DNA of 46,567 bases from Cytophagales bacterium (GCA_003500135.1 DNTA01000064.1:1-46567); one strand, 5' to 3'; numbered from the stretch's first letter, positions 36,140-46,395 are shown. Made by a program: numbers and translations. The notes: a model not told the origin generated them from the letters alone.

Positions 36140-36841
36140 ATGATTAATAAAGTGGTAAAAAATGCTCAGGAGGCAGTGAGCGATATACAAAGTGGTTCAG
36201 TGCTGATGCTGGGAGGTTTCGGCCTTTGCGGAATACCGGAAAACTGTATTCACGCTATTCTGGAACTCGGGATCGAAAACCTTACTTGTATATCCAACAA
36301 CGCCGGCGTTGATGATTTTGGCATAGGACTTATGCTCCAAAAGAAACAAGTAAAGAAAATGGTTTCTTCCTACGTAGGTGAGAATGCTGAATTTGAACGT
36401 CAGTTGCTGTCTGGGGAGCTGGAAGTAGAACTATTACCTCAGGGCACACTTGCGGAAAGAATAAGGGCCGGTGGTGCAGGAATACCCGCTTTTTTTACAC
36501 CTGCCGGCTATGGTACCGAAGTAGCAGAAGGTAAGGAAGTGAGGGAGTTTGACGGAAAAATGTACCTGATGGAAAAGTGGCTACGAGCCGACTTTGCCAT
36601 AGTTAAAGCCTGGAAGGGAGATACAGCGGGAAACCTTATTTATAAAGGCACTGCCCGCAATTTCAATCCAATGATGGCTGCTGCAGGAAAAATCACCATT
36701 GCAGAAGTGGAAGAACTGTTACCGGCTGGTGAATTAGGTCCCAATGAAATACATACACCAGGTGTTTATGTCCAAAGGATTTTCGAGGGTGTTGGATATG
36801 AAAAAAGAATAGAAAAACGAACCGTAACTTCAAAAAACTAA
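36140..36841 (+). CDS. 3-oxoacid CoA-transferase subunit A
   Basis: This is the alpha subunit of the succinyl-CoA:acetoacetate CoA transferase type, 233 residues. [15 protein letters not shown] (glycine-rich CoA-binding loop) and TPAGYGT are typical. It moves CoA from succinyl-CoA to acetoacetate, so that acetoacetate released by HMG-CoA lyase at the end of this operon can be used. It is the first gene of the seven-gene run, and subunit B follows after one base. Confidence 0.93.
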   Translation: MINKVVKNAQEAVSDIQSGSVLMLGGFGLCGIPENCIHAILELGIENLTCISNNAGVDDFGIGLMLQKKQVKKMVSSYVGENAEFERQLLSGELEVELLPQGTLAERIRAGGAGIPAFFTPAGYGTEVAEGKEVREFDGKMYLMEKWLRADFAIVKAWKGDTAGNLIYKGTARNFNPMMAAAGKITIAEVEELLPAGELGPNEIHTPGVYVQRIFEGVGYEKRIEKRTVTSKN

Positions 36842-36842
36842 T

Positions 36843-37502
36843 ATGGCACTCGACAAAATAGGTATTGCAAAGCGAATTGCCCAGGAAATAAAGGATGGCA
36901 TGTACATTAACCTCGGTATTGGAATCCCAACCCTCGTGGCCAATTACATACCCGATAAATTGGAGGTTGTATTGCAATCGGAAAACGGGCTTTTGGGTAT
37001 CGGACGCTTTCCTTTTGAAGAAGATGTAGAGGCCGATCTTATAAACGCCGGCAAACAAACGGTATCCATGCTTCCCGGTTCTTCCTTATTTAATTCTGCA
37101 GAAAGTTTTGGGATGATCCGTGGAGGACACATTGACCTCACTATTCTTGGTGCTATGGAAGTGTCAGAAAATGGCGATATAGCCAATTGGAAAATCCCGG
37201 GTAAAATGGTAAAGGGTATGGGGGGCGCTATGGACCTTGTTGCGGCTGCCAAAAATATTATCGTGGCCATGCAGCACAAAAGTAAATCGGGGAAAAGTAA
37301 GCTGCTCCCTTCCTGTACACTGCCTCTGACCGGTACAAAATGCGTCCGGAAAATTGTTACTGATATGGCGGTACTCAATGTATTGGATTCAGGAGGCTTT
37401 CAGTTGATTGAAAGAGCTCCGGGAGTTTCCGTTGAAGAAATAAAGGAGGCTACGGCCGGCAAATTAATTGTTGAAGGAGATATCCCTGAAATGAACATTT
37501 AA
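36843..37502 (+). CDS. 3-oxoacid CoA-transferase subunit B
   Basis: This is the beta subunit, 219 residues. LGIGIPTLVANYIP and SENGLLGIG are diagnostic; the Glu in SENG is the catalytic residue that forms the CoA thioester. Domains and length are normal. It sits one base after subunit A and 17 nt before the carboxylase beta gene. Confidence 0.93.
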   Translation: MALDKIGIAKRIAQEIKDGMYINLGIGIPTLVANYIPDKLEVVLQSENGLLGIGRFPFEEDVEADLINAGKQTVSMLPGSSLFNSAESFGMIRGGHIDLTILGAMEVSENGDIANWKIPGKMVKGMGGAMDLVAAAKNIIVAMQHKSKSGKSKLLPSCTLPLTGTKCVRKIVTDMAVLNVLDSGGFQLIERAPGVSVEEIKEATAGKLIVEGDIPEMNI

Positions 37503-37519
37503 CTTAAACTACCAAAATT

Positions 37520-39127
37520 TTGTTTCGACTAGAGACGTCCATTGATACGAACAGCCAGGATTTTCTGGATAATAAAAAGCGCCTTGGTAAAATTCTTGAA
37601 ACCTTTAACAGGCGATTGAAAGAGGCAAGCAGAGGAGGATCCGAACATTCCGTTCATAAGCATAAAGAAAGGGGCAAACTACTTGCACGCGAAAGAATTG
37701 ATCTCTTGCTTGATCCTGACACCCCCTTTATGGAGCTTTCTACCCTGGCGGCATTCGGTCAATACGATGATGCTTTTCCATCAGCCGGAATTGTAACGGG
37801 AATAGGCGTAGTACACGGCCGTGAAGTAATAATAGTAGCGAATGATGCTACGGTAAAGGGGGGCACTTATGTAAAAGAGACTATTAAAAAGCACGTACGA
37901 GCCCAGGAAATAGCTTTACAAAACCACCTTCCATGCATATATATGGTTGATTCGGGAGGTGTATTTCTCCCTGAACAGGCCAACGTTTTTCCTGATCGCT
38001 TCGATTTTGGAAGATTCTTTTACAACCAGGCAAGAATGTCGGCCTTGGGTATTCCGCAAATTGCCATCGTTATGGGATCTTGTACGGCGGGTGGCGCTTA
38101 CGTCCCTGCCATGAGCGACGAAGTGATTATCGTGCGGAATCAGGGAACAATTTTTATTGGAGGCCCTCCATTAGTTAAGGCCGCTACCGGAGAGGATGTG
38201 AGTGCAGAAGATCTCGGAGGAGCATGGGTACATACACATGAAAGTGGCGTGGCTGATCATATGGCCGAAAATGACGCCCATGCATTAGCTATTTGCCGCA
38301 ATATTGTTGAATCATTTGGCGCTCCTGAAAAGCAACAACTTACCAGGCATAATATCGAAGAACCCTATTATGACCCCGAGGAGCTTTACGGCCTGGCGCC
38401 GGTCGACTTGAAAAAGCCCATAGATGCCCGGGAGATTATTATGAGAATGGTAGATGGCAGCTATTTTCATGAGTTCAAAAAGAATTATGCGCCCACCTTA
38501 GTCACGGGCTTCGCAAGAATAATGGGATATCAGGTAGGTATTATAGCCAATAATGGTGTTTTCTTTTCGGAAACATCATTAAAAGGAGCACATTTCATCG
38601 AACTGTGTACTTCCCGAAAGATCCCAATCATTTTCCTACAGAACATTACGGGTTTTATGGTTGGTAAAAGTTACGAACGCGGAGGCCTTGCCAAAGATGG
38701 AGCCAAATTGGTACATGCGGTGGCCAATGCAAATGTGCCCAAATTCAGCGTGATCTTCGGTGGGTCATTTGGCGCAGGAAATTATGCCATGGCTGGTCGC
38801 GCTTATGACCCCAACCTTCTTTTTATGTGGCCCAATGCAAAAATCTCAGTAATGGGGGGCGAACAGGCAGCAGGAGTTTTATTGACTGTAAAAGAAGCCC
38901 AATTAAAAGCAAAAGGTAAAGGCCTCGAAAAAGAACAGGTCGAAAAGCTGAAGTCTGAAATTCTTCAAAAATATGAAGTGGAAGGTTCTGCCTATTTCAG
39001 CACGTCCCGTCTTTGGGATGACGGTATAATAGATCCGGTCGATACAAGAAAAATACTGGCTATGGGAATAGCCGCTTCACTCAATAAACCCTGGCCGGAT
39101 CAGCAAAACGGTGTGTTCAGAATGTAA
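37520..39127 (+). CDS. Methylcrotonyl-CoA carboxylase, carboxyltransferase (beta) subunit
   Basis: This subunit transfers the carboxyl group from biotin to 3-methylcrotonyl-CoA in leucine breakdown, 535 residues. [16 protein letters not shown] and the C-terminal [18 protein letters not shown] are typical of the MCC beta group rather than propionyl- or acetyl-CoA carboxylase. The start is TTG 37520 ([10 protein letters not shown] after the initiator); no ATG lies nearby. The partner alpha subunit is two genes downstream. Confidence 0.92.
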   Translation: MFRLETSIDTNSQDFLDNKKRLGKILETFNRRLKEASRGGSEHSVHKHKERGKLLARERIDLLLDPDTPFMELSTLAAFGQYDDAFPSAGIVTGIGVVHGREVIIVANDATVKGGTYVKETIKKHVRAQEIALQNHLPCIYMVDSGGVFLPEQANVFPDRFDFGRFFYNQARMSALGIPQIAIVMGSCTAGGAYVPAMSDEVIIVRNQGTIFIGGPPLVKAATGEDVSAEDLGGAWVHTHESGVADHMAENDAHALAICRNIVESFGAPEKQQLTRHNIEEPYYDPEELYGLAPVDLKKPIDAREIIMRMVDGSYFHEFKKNYAPTLVTGFARIMGYQVGIIANNGVFFSETSLKGAHFIELCTSRKIPIIFLQNITGFMVGKSYERGGLAKDGAKLVHAVANANVPKFSVIFGGSFGAGNYAMAGRAYDPNLLFMWPNAKISVMGGEQAAGVLLTVKEAQLKAKGKGLEKEQVEKLKSEILQKYEVEGSAYFSTSRLWDDGIIDPVDTRKILAMGIAASLNKPWPDQQNGVFRM

Positions 39128-39152
39128 AAAAACAGTTAATCTATCTTGACTG

Positions 39153-39947
39153 ATGAAAAACTTTGAAACGATTGATTTGACCAAAAATGGCCACTTCGCC
39201 ACAATTTGGTTGAATAGAAAGCAGGTCAAAAATGCCATTGACCCTCAAATGATTGAGGAGATATTGGCTGCTTTAGAGCATTTAAAAAAGGATGAAGATA
39301 TAAGGGCGTTGGTGATCAGTGGAAAGGGGGATGTGTTCTCGGCAGGTGCCGATTTGAATTGGATGAAAAAAAGCGCCAAATATTCTTATGACCAAAACCT
39401 TGAAGATGGCAAAAAATTGCAAAGGCTTTTTCAAGGTATCTATTCATTCCCAAAGCCTACCATCGCGCAGGTGCATGGTGTGGCGATGGGTGGTGCATTG
39501 GGCATAATCGCAGCTTGCGACAATGCATTTTGCGCTAGAGATACCATTATGGCATTTTCAGAGGTACAACTAGGTCTTGTTCCAGCCACTATTGCCCCTT
39601 ATGTAGTTAAAAAAATAGGCGAATTTGCGGCTAAGGACCTAATGTTCTCCGCCCGTATTTTCAATGGAGAGGAAGCAGCCAGAATAGGTTTAGCTAATCG
39701 CGCGATAATTATTGGCGACCTTGAGCCCGAAGTAATGAAATACCTTTCATTTTATAAAAAAACAGCTCCCGGAGCCCTAATCCAGTGTAAGCAAATGATT
39801 CACAAAGTGGTGGATGGATCATTTGAAAACGGGGAGCTTGACCAGTTTACCATCGAGCAAATTGCAAAGGCAAAAGCAAGTGATGAAGGTGTAGAAGGAA
39901 TGGAAGCCTTTATTGGAAAAAGAAAGCCAGCCTGGATTATCCCATAA
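39153..39947 (+). CDS. Methylglutaconyl-CoA hydratase (enoyl-CoA hydratase family)
   Basis: This is a crotonase-fold enzyme of 264 residues. FSAGADLNWMK and HGVAMGGALGIIAACDN form the oxyanion-hole regions, and GLVPATIAPYVV follows. The family alone would say only enoyl-CoA hydratase. Its position between the two carboxylase subunits, and the DLNWMK variant, point to hydration of 3-methylglutaconyl-CoA to HMG-CoA. Confidence 0.85.
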   Translation: MKNFETIDLTKNGHFATIWLNRKQVKNAIDPQMIEEILAALEHLKKDEDIRALVISGKGDVFSAGADLNWMKKSAKYSYDQNLEDGKKLQRLFQGIYSFPKPTIAQVHGVAMGGALGIIAACDNAFCARDTIMAFSEVQLGLVPATIAPYVVKKIGEFAAKDLMFSARIFNGEEAARIGLANRAIIIGDLEPEVMKYLSFYKKTAPGALIQCKQMIHKVVDGSFENGELDQFTIEQIAKAKASDEGVEGMEAFIGKRKPAWIIP

Positions 39948-39957
39948 AAATTACCAA

Positions 39958-41931
39958 ATGACCCAATTCAATAAAATATTAGTAGCCAATAGAGGCGAAA
40001 TCGCTTGTCGGATCATCCGTTCCATACGAGAATCAGGGTGCACTCCTGTTGCTGTTTTTGCCAAAGATGAGCGAAATGCCCTTCATGTTAAACTTGCCGT
40101 TGAATCGTACAGCTTAGGTTCGGGCAGGCTTACTGAAACCTATCTCAATCAGCAAAAAATAATTGACCTTGCTAAAAAGTCAGGGGCACAAGCCATACAT
40201 CCGGGCTACGGTTTCCTTTCGGAAAACGAGGAATTTGCACGTAAATGCAGCGATGAAGGCCTGATTTTCATCGGTCCCCCGGCGGAGGCCATACAGCTTA
40301 TGGGCAACAAGGTAGCTGCACGAAACACGGCAGAATCTGCCGGTGTACCCATACTAAAAGGAATAGAAGGCGACCGGGATGCGCTATTAAAACAGAAGGC
40401 TGGATTGCCCTATCCGGTTTTGATCAAGGCAGCAGCAGGTGGAGGAGGAAAGGGTATGCGTAAGGTTCTCCATGCATCAGACTTCGAAGAGGCTTTAGAT
40501 GCCACTATTCGAGAAGCAAGCAGTTATTTTGGTAACGGACAGGTATTTATTGAGCGCTTCATTGAAAATCCCAGACATGTTGAAGTGCAAGTTATGGGAG
40601 ATCAACATGGAAATGTGGTTCATCTCTTTGAAAGGGAATGCACGCTTCAGAGGCGGCATCAGAAAATCATTGAAGAAGCCCCTTCGCCAACTATAAGCGA
40701 ATCAACAAGGGAAAAGATGACAGATGCTGCGGTAGCCCTGGCAAAACAAGTAGGATACTTCAGCGCCGGCACTGTGGAATTTTTGGTGGATGAAGCACAA
40801 AACTTTTATTTTCTTGAAATGAATACCCGTATTCAGGTAGAGCATCCTGTAACGGAATTCATTACAGGCAAAGATCTGGTTAGAGAACAAATAAATGTGG
40901 CACAAGGGAAAAAGCTATCATTTCAACAATCTGAATTAGCCATAAACGGACATGCCATCGAATGCCGGGTATATGCAGAGGACCCTTCACAAGATTTCAT
41001 TCCATCTCCGGGTGAAATCATCGGTTTGCATTTTCCTGAATTTCCAGAACTCCGCATGGATACCTTTACTCATGAACCTACAACGGTGCAAAGTCATTAT
41101 GACCCAATGATTGCCAAGGTAATTCAGTACGGCGAAGACCGGTCAACAGTAATCGATAAGATGGTAATGGCGCTTTCAGATACTTCGGTGCAAGGAATTA
41201 AAACGAATGTGCCATTTCTTTTAGCGCTTTTGCAGCACAGTGATTATCTGAATAATCAGATTTCAACCCATTATATAGATGATCATCTCAAAGAAATCAA
41301 TGAAAAAGTCGAAGAGCTTGCCGGCAAACAACCAGTGGAGGTCCTTTTGGCCACCATGCTTGTTCTGAAAAGCTCGGGCGATAATAAACTAAATATTTGG
41401 AATGAAATTGGTTTCTGGCGCCAAACGAGGTCATTAAAGGTAGACCTGGAGGGAAAAACATACGAAATTCATCGAATGCTGTTGGCCCGTAATGAAATCC
41501 AATTTGAATACAACGATAACCCAATAAGTTTTCATATCAGGCACAAACATGAAAATGTAATGGTACTCGAAAACAAGGAAAGTATTCACCAAGTATTTTT
41601 TAGTAAAGACCAAAAGGGGCAAACACTACTGAGTACGAATGGTTTCAGTTTTACACTCAACACGAGCGACAACCTTCAATCGTACAATTTTTCATACGCT
41701 TTCGAAGATGATTCTTCGGATAAAAAGGTAACAGCGCCAATGCACGGTTCTGTTGTGAAACTTTTATGCCAGCAGCAGGATGAAGTGCAGAAAGGCCAAA
41801 AACTGATTGTAGTTGAGGCAATGAAAATGGAAAATACCCTGGTAGCGCCTATGAACGGCAAAGTGGTTAAGATCATGGTAAAAGAAGGTCAACAGGTGGA
41901 AAAAGACCAGTTGTTGATTGAGATAGTATAA
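39958..41931 (+). CDS. Methylcrotonyl-CoA carboxylase, biotin carboxylase/carrier (alpha) subunit
   Basis: The start is ATG 39958 (MTQFNKILVANRGEIACRI), giving 657 residues; the frame is open further up into the hydratase gene. Biotin carboxylase and ATP-grasp domains cover about 1-450 (HPGYGFLSEN, the glycine-rich ATP loop AAAGGGGKGMR, EMNTRIQVEHPVTE). A middle linker follows. A C-terminal biotin carrier domain has VVEAMKMENTL, where the Lys between the Mets is biotinylated. Specificity for methylcrotonyl-CoA comes from the operon. Confidence 0.93.
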   Translation: MTQFNKILVANRGEIACRIIRSIRESGCTPVAVFAKDERNALHVKLAVESYSLGSGRLTETYLNQQKIIDLAKKSGAQAIHPGYGFLSENEEFARKCSDEGLIFIGPPAEAIQLMGNKVAARNTAESAGVPILKGIEGDRDALLKQKAGLPYPVLIKAAAGGGGKGMRKVLHASDFEEALDATIREASSYFGNGQVFIERFIENPRHVEVQVMGDQHGNVVHLFERECTLQRRHQKIIEEAPSPTISESTREKMTDAAVALAKQVGYFSAGTVEFLVDEAQNFYFLEMNTRIQVEHPVTEFITGKDLVREQINVAQGKKLSFQQSELAINGHAIECRVYAEDPSQDFIPSPGEIIGLHFPEFPELRMDTFTHEPTTVQSHYDPMIAKVIQYGEDRSTVIDKMVMALSDTSVQGIKTNVPFLLALLQHSDYLNNQISTHYIDDHLKEINEKVEELAGKQPVEVLLATMLVLKSSGDNKLNIWNEIGFWRQTRSLKVDLEGKTYEIHRMLLARNEIQFEYNDNPISFHIRHKHENVMVLENKESIHQVFFSKDQKGQTLLSTNGFSFTLNTSDNLQSYNFSYAFEDDSSDKKVTAPMHGSVVKLLCQQQDEVQKGQKLIVVEAMKMENTLVAPMNGKVVKIMVKEGQQVEKDQLLIEIV

Positions 41932-41955
41932 ACAACCATAATCCAAAAACAAGAG

Positions 41956-43098
41956 ATGCACATAAAAGAAGAACATAATCTGATTCGTCAATCTGTCCGC
42001 GATTTTGCTGAACAGGTCATTCATCCAAAAGCACAGGAACTAGATGAAAAGGCTCAGTTCTCTGAGGATATCACCCGTCAAATGGGTGAAATGGGCCTCA
42101 TGGGTATGGTGATTCCCAAAAAATACGGCGGGCAGGAAATGGACTATTTATCTTATATCATTGCTGTGGAGGAGTTAGCCAGGATTGATAGTTCTCAGGC
42201 GGCCACTATTGCAGCTCACAATTCTCTTGGAATAGGACCAATCTATTATTTCGGAAATGAAATACAAAAGGAAAAGTATCTTCCTCAGCTTTGTACCGGC
42301 GAAAAACTATGGGCCTTTGGACTTACAGAGCCCAATGCAGGCTCCGATTCGAGAGGGTCGAAAACCACAGCCAATTTAGAATCCGGAAAGTGGGTGATCA
42401 ATGGATCCAAAATTTTCATTACCAACGGGTCTTCCAAAATGTCTGCCGGAGCCTCGGTTCAGACGATTTCCGGCCGAAAGGAAGATGGAAGAAAGGAATA
42501 TTCCTGTATCATAGTAGAAAAGGGCACCAAAGGATTTACTTCGAGAACCATGAAGGGTAAAATGCTTTGGAGAGCCTCCGATACGTCGGAATTATTCTTT
42601 GATAATTGCACGGTTCCCGAGGAAAATCTATTAGGCCAAAGGGGTAACGGATCGAAGATTATGCTTAGCACACTCGATCGAGGCAGGTTGTCCATTGGCG
42701 CTATGGGACTCGGGTTGGCCCAGGGGGCTTATGAACTGGCGTTAAAATATGCCAAAGAGCGCCATCAGTTCGGTCAGGCCATAGGCAAGTTTCAGGCAAT
42801 AGCCTTTAAAATATCCGATATGGCGACCAAAATTGAAGCGGCACGGCGACTGCTGTACCACGCCTGCTGGCTGGTGGATACTGGACAACCGTTTAGCAAA
42901 GAAGCAGCAATGGCCAAATTGTACTGCTCGGAGGTTGCTCGTGAGGTGGCTGATGAAGCTGTACAGGTACACGGCGGATACGGTTTAATGAAAGATTATG
43001 ACATAGAAAGGTTCTACCGCGATCAACGAATTCTTCAAATAGGAGAAGGCACCTCTGAAATCCAGAGGTTGGTGATCTCCAGACATTTGGGTATTTAA
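41956..43098 (+). CDS. Acyl-CoA dehydrogenase of the leucine operon (isovaleryl-CoA role by context)
   Basis: This is a flavin-dependent acyl-CoA dehydrogenase of 380 residues with LTEPNAGSDS, KERHQFGQAIG, HGGYGLMKDYDIERFYRD and a final GEGTSEIQ. By context it should oxidise isovaleryl-CoA to 3-methylcrotonyl-CoA. However, the catalytic Glu is in the EGT position of butyryl-CoA-type enzymes, and the helix segment reads TLDRGRLS where classical isovaleryl enzymes carry their Glu (LDLER type). The exact substrate is therefore uncertain. It overlaps the HMG-CoA lyase gene by one base. Confidence 0.85.
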   Translation: MHIKEEHNLIRQSVRDFAEQVIHPKAQELDEKAQFSEDITRQMGEMGLMGMVIPKKYGGQEMDYLSYIIAVEELARIDSSQAATIAAHNSLGIGPIYYFGNEIQKEKYLPQLCTGEKLWAFGLTEPNAGSDSRGSKTTANLESGKWVINGSKIFITNGSSKMSAGASVQTISGRKEDGRKEYSCIIVEKGTKGFTSRTMKGKMLWRASDTSELFFDNCTVPEENLLGQRGNGSKIMLSTLDRGRLSIGAMGLGLAQGAYELALKYAKERHQFGQAIGKFQAIAFKISDMATKIEAARRLLYHACWLVDTGQPFSKEAAMAKLYCSEVAREVADEAVQVHGGYGLMKDYDIERFYRDQRILQIGEGTSEIQRLVISRHLGI

Positions 43099-43955
43099 TG
43101 GGAAAAGCAGAGGTAAAAATAATTGAATGCCCCAGAGATGCCATGCAGGGCATAAAAAAGCCTATTCCAACTTCCTGGAAAGTGCAATACATCAATGCTT
43201 TGCTGGAAGTAGGTTTTGATACCATTGATTTCGGAAGTTTTGTTTCCCCGAAGGCAATTCCCCAAATGGCCGATACCTCAGAGGTACTTGAACAATTAAA
43301 TTTATCAAAATCATCCTCCGGTCTTTTGGCAATCGTGGCGAACCAAAGGGGGGGACAGGAAGCATGTCGAAAGTCTGAAATTGAATATATTGGCTATCCT
43401 TACAGCATTTCGCCGACATTTTTAAAGCGAAATATAAATAAGGATACAACCGAAGCTTTTGAAATTGCTTTAGACCTGAAAAAAATGGCCGATGAGCATC
43501 AAAAAGCATTGGTGGTGTATATTTCAATGGCTTTTGGCAATCCATACAGCGACGAATGGGGTATCGATCTACTTCGGGAGCATACCGGTAAACTGGTGGA
43601 AAATGGAATTAACATTATTTCTATTTCCGATACGGTAGGAATTGCAGATCCGGATAAAGTGCACCACGTTTTTGATTCACTTTTAAAAAAATTCCGAGAG
43701 ATTGAATTTGGCTTACATCTGCATACAACTTCTAAAGCCTGGTATGAAAAGATAGATGCAGCCTATCTGGCTGGATGCAGGCGATTTGATAGTGTGCTAA
43801 ACGGGTTGGGTGGTTGCCCTATGGCGGGCCCCGATCTTGTTGGAAATGTGAGGACCACCGATCTGCTACAATACTTTGAAGATAAAGGAATACAAACGGG
43901 CATCGACGCCGAAAAATTATTGGTTGCCGCAGAGCTAGCCAAAAACATGATTTAA
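43098..43955 (+). CDS. Hydroxymethylglutaryl-CoA lyase
   Basis: This enzyme cleaves HMG-CoA to acetyl-CoA and acetoacetate, the last step of leucine breakdown, 285 residues. IIECPRDAMQGI is the substrate/metal site start (PRD), HLHTT supplies metal-binding His residues, DTVGIADP is conserved, and LNGLGGCPMAG holds the active-site Cys. The length is normal. It is the last gene of the operon; no clear terminator follows, only an AT-rich 140-nt gap. Confidence 0.92.
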   Translation: MGKAEVKIIECPRDAMQGIKKPIPTSWKVQYINALLEVGFDTIDFGSFVSPKAIPQMADTSEVLEQLNLSKSSSGLLAIVANQRGGQEACRKSEIEYIGYPYSISPTFLKRNINKDTTEAFEIALDLKKMADEHQKALVVYISMAFGNPYSDEWGIDLLREHTGKLVENGINIISISDTVGIADPDKVHHVFDSLLKKFREIEFGLHLHTTSKAWYEKIDAAYLAGCRRFDSVLNGLGGCPMAGPDLVGNVRTTDLLQYFEDKGIQTGIDAEKLLVAAELAKNMI

Positions 43956-44026
43956 GTCATTAACATGCCTTTTTTCACCCCTCTACCCCTTGCTTTTCAT
44001 CCTTTTTAAAGGTAGATTTAATACAT

Positions 44027-44045
44027 CTTGCTTACCCAAAGCAAG
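44027..44045. repeat. Short inverted repeat before the EF-G2 gene
   Basis: CTTGCTT and AAGCAAG are separated by 5 nt and lie 51 nt before the ATG at 44096. It is not followed by a T run, so it is not a clear terminator; an operator or mRNA leader hairpin is possible. Confidence 0.35.
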
Positions 44046-44095
44046 TTATACACATAAACACAATTCTTGGATTTTCCACCTTAAAAAAAGGCCAT

Positions 44096-46222
44096 ATGAA
44101 AGTTTACGATGAAAAGCACATAAAAAACATTGCTCTTGTTGGCGGGGCGAAAAGCGGCAAGACAACGCTTGCCGAAACCATGATGTTTGAAGCGGGAATC
44201 ACTAAACGCAGAGGTTCCGTTGAGGATAAAAACACCATCTCGGACTATCACGAAATAGAACACGAGCGCCAGAATTCAATTTATGCAACTTCCCTTCACA
44301 CCGAGTGGCGCGATTACAAGATCAATATAATAGACACACCTGGTATGGACGATTTCATGGGAGAAATCGTTTCATCTATGCGTGTTTCCGATACTTGCGT
44401 GGTGTTAATTAATTCACAGCATGGTGTTGAGGTAAGTACCGAGCTGATCTGGAATTACGTTGATAAATTTAAGAAGCCCGTAATTTTAGCGATGAACCAA
44501 TTGGATCATCCAAAAGCAAATTTTGAAGCATCATTTGATTCCGTAAAAAAACGATTTGGCAGTCCGGCAATACTCATGCAATACCCGGTAAATGCAGGCG
44601 AGCAGTTTGACTCAATCATCGACTTGCTAAAGATGACGATGTATAAATTCCCGGCAGAAGGTGGTAAGCCGGAAAAGCTACCTATCCCGGACGAGGAAAA
44701 AGAGCGGGCCAACCAATTGCACAATGAACTCGTGGAAAAAGCTGCTGAAAATGATGAAGAATTGATGGAGCTCTATTTCGAAAAAGGCGAGCTCGATGAA
44801 GATGAGTTGAGAAAAGGGCTGAAAATTGGTATGATGAAGCACGACGTTTTTCCTATTTTTTGCATTTCAGCCAAAAAGAATATGGGAAGTGGCCGTATGA
44901 TGGGCTTCATCGACAATGTGGCCCCTGCAGCCATGGAAATGAATCCTGAACTCACCACTGAAGGAGAGAATGTCCCTTGCGATCCATCCAAGCCTACTTC
45001 AATATTTGTGTTTAAAACTATAGTGGAGCCTTTCCTTGGAAAAATCAACTTTTTCAAAGTTACTTCAGGAGTTTTAAAAGAAGGTATGGAGCTGGTAAAT
45101 AATCAAACCGACACTACCGAACGTTTTGCACAGCTCTATATCATGGACGGCAAGAGCAAGCATCAGGTGGAGCAACTGGTAGCCGGTGACATTGGTGCAT
45201 CAGTAAAGCTCAAAAATACCCATACCAACCAGACATTACATGACAATTCAGTAAGTTATGAGTTGGTAAAAATGGATTTCCCTGAGCCACGCATGCAAAC
45301 CGCCATTAAGGCTAAAAGTAAACATGACGAAGAAAAATTAGCCGAAGCGCTAAGGGAAATTCACGAAGAAGACCCTACTACCTTCGTCGAGTTTTCGCGG
45401 GAATTGAAACAAATGTTACTTTATGGCCAGGGTGAACTGCATTTTGCGGTTATCGAATGGAAGCTCAATCATATCTACGATATCGAAGTAGAGTTTCTCA
45501 AACCAAAAATCCCGTATCGCGAAACCATACAAAAACCTGCCGATGCCGATTATCGACATAAAAAGCAATCGGGTGGCGCAGGTCAGTTTGGCGAGGTGTA
45601 CATGCACATTGAACCCTATATCGAGGGCATGGAAGACCCAAGCGGATACAACATTCGTGGTAAGGAAGTGATCGATCTGGAATGGGGCGGCAAGCTCGTT
45701 TTCTACAACTGTATTGTAGGAGGGGTCATTGATGCACGCTTTATTCCATCTATATTAAAAGGTGTTATGGAGAAAATGGAGGAAGGCCCGATTACCGGTT
45801 CTTACGTCCGTGATGTATGCGTTATGGTATACGACGGTAAAATGCACCCGGTAGATTCTAATGACATCAGCTTTAAGATTGCTGGCGCACAGGCCTTTAA
45901 ACAGGCCTTCCAAAAAGCCGATCCAAAAATTCTGGAACCCATCTACGACCTTGAAGTATTGGTGCCCGAAGAATTGATGGGAGAAGTAATGACTGACCTG
46001 CAAACCAGAAGATCAATTATTCAGGGCATGGATTCTAAAGACGGTTTCCAGCAGATCAAGTCAAAAACACCTCTTGCCGAAATGTATAAGTATTCTACCG
46101 CTCTCAGATCAGTTACCCAGGGTAGGGCAAGCTTCAAAGCGAAGTTTGCCGAATATGCCCCGGTACCTTTTGACATCCAACAAAAATTGGCTAAAGAACA
46201 AAGTGAACTGGTAGAGGGATAG
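44096..46222 (+). CDS. fusA2: EF-G-like translation factor (EF-G2) with altered GTPase motifs
   Basis: This 708-residue protein has the full EF-G domain order. G1 is GGAKSGKTT (16-24). The G2 region reads HERQNSI (56-62) where EF-G has ERGIT. G3 is DTPGMDDF (80-87), with Met84 in place of the catalytic His. G4 is NQLD (134-137) in place of NKxD. It should bind the ribosome but probably hydrolyses GTP poorly or not at all. As I recall, a Bacteroides thetaiotaomicron EF-G2 paralogue has been reported to work without GTP hydrolysis under carbon starvation; this gene looks like the same type. It stands alone between the leucine operon and a strong terminator. Confidence 0.88.
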   Translation: MKVYDEKHIKNIALVGGAKSGKTTLAETMMFEAGITKRRGSVEDKNTISDYHEIEHERQNSIYATSLHTEWRDYKINIIDTPGMDDFMGEIVSSMRVSDTCVVLINSQHGVEVSTELIWNYVDKFKKPVILAMNQLDHPKANFEASFDSVKKRFGSPAILMQYPVNAGEQFDSIIDLLKMTMYKFPAEGGKPEKLPIPDEEKERANQLHNELVEKAAENDEELMELYFEKGELDEDELRKGLKIGMMKHDVFPIFCISAKKNMGSGRMMGFIDNVAPAAMEMNPELTTEGENVPCDPSKPTSIFVFKTIVEPFLGKINFFKVTSGVLKEGMELVNNQTDTTERFAQLYIMDGKSKHQVEQLVAGDIGASVKLKNTHTNQTLHDNSVSYELVKMDFPEPRMQTAIKAKSKHDEEKLAEALREIHEEDPTTFVEFSRELKQMLLYGQGELHFAVIEWKLNHIYDIEVEFLKPKIPYRETIQKPADADYRHKKQSGGAGQFGEVYMHIEPYIEGMEDPSGYNIRGKEVIDLEWGGKLVFYNCIVGGVIDARFIPSILKGVMEKMEEGPITGSYVRDVCVMVYDGKMHPVDSNDISFKIAGAQAFKQAFQKADPKILEPIYDLEVLVPEELMGEVMTDLQTRRSIIQGMDSKDGFQQIKSKTPLAEMYKYSTALRSVTQGRASFKAKFAEYAPVPFDIQQKLAKEQSELVEG

Positions 46223-46242
46223 AATCGAATTTAATAAAACTT

Positions 46243-46269
46243 AAGGTGTCCTTTCGGGCGCCTTTTTTT
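46243..46269 (+). terminator. Rho-independent terminator after the EF-G2 gene
   Basis: A 9-bp stem AAGGTGTCC / GGGCGCCTT (two G-T pairs) with loop TTTC is followed by seven T, about 20 nt past the stop. Confidence 0.85.
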
Positions 46270-46365
46270 ATGATCTAATTTGAACCTACATTTCAACATC
46301 CCATTATCCTGATTTCATTGTACTGAGCGGTTGATAAAACAAATCGACCATTTGAATAATAAAAA

Positions 46366-46395
46366 TTGTATACGAGGCAATTTGAAGTATTTTTG
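46366..46395 (+). promoter_or_regulatory. Promoter of the ABC transporter ATPase gene
   Basis: TTG at 46366-46368, then 19 nt, then TATTTTTG at 46388-46395. This fits the Bacteroidota -33/-7 pattern, 18 nt before the ATG. Confidence 0.5.
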
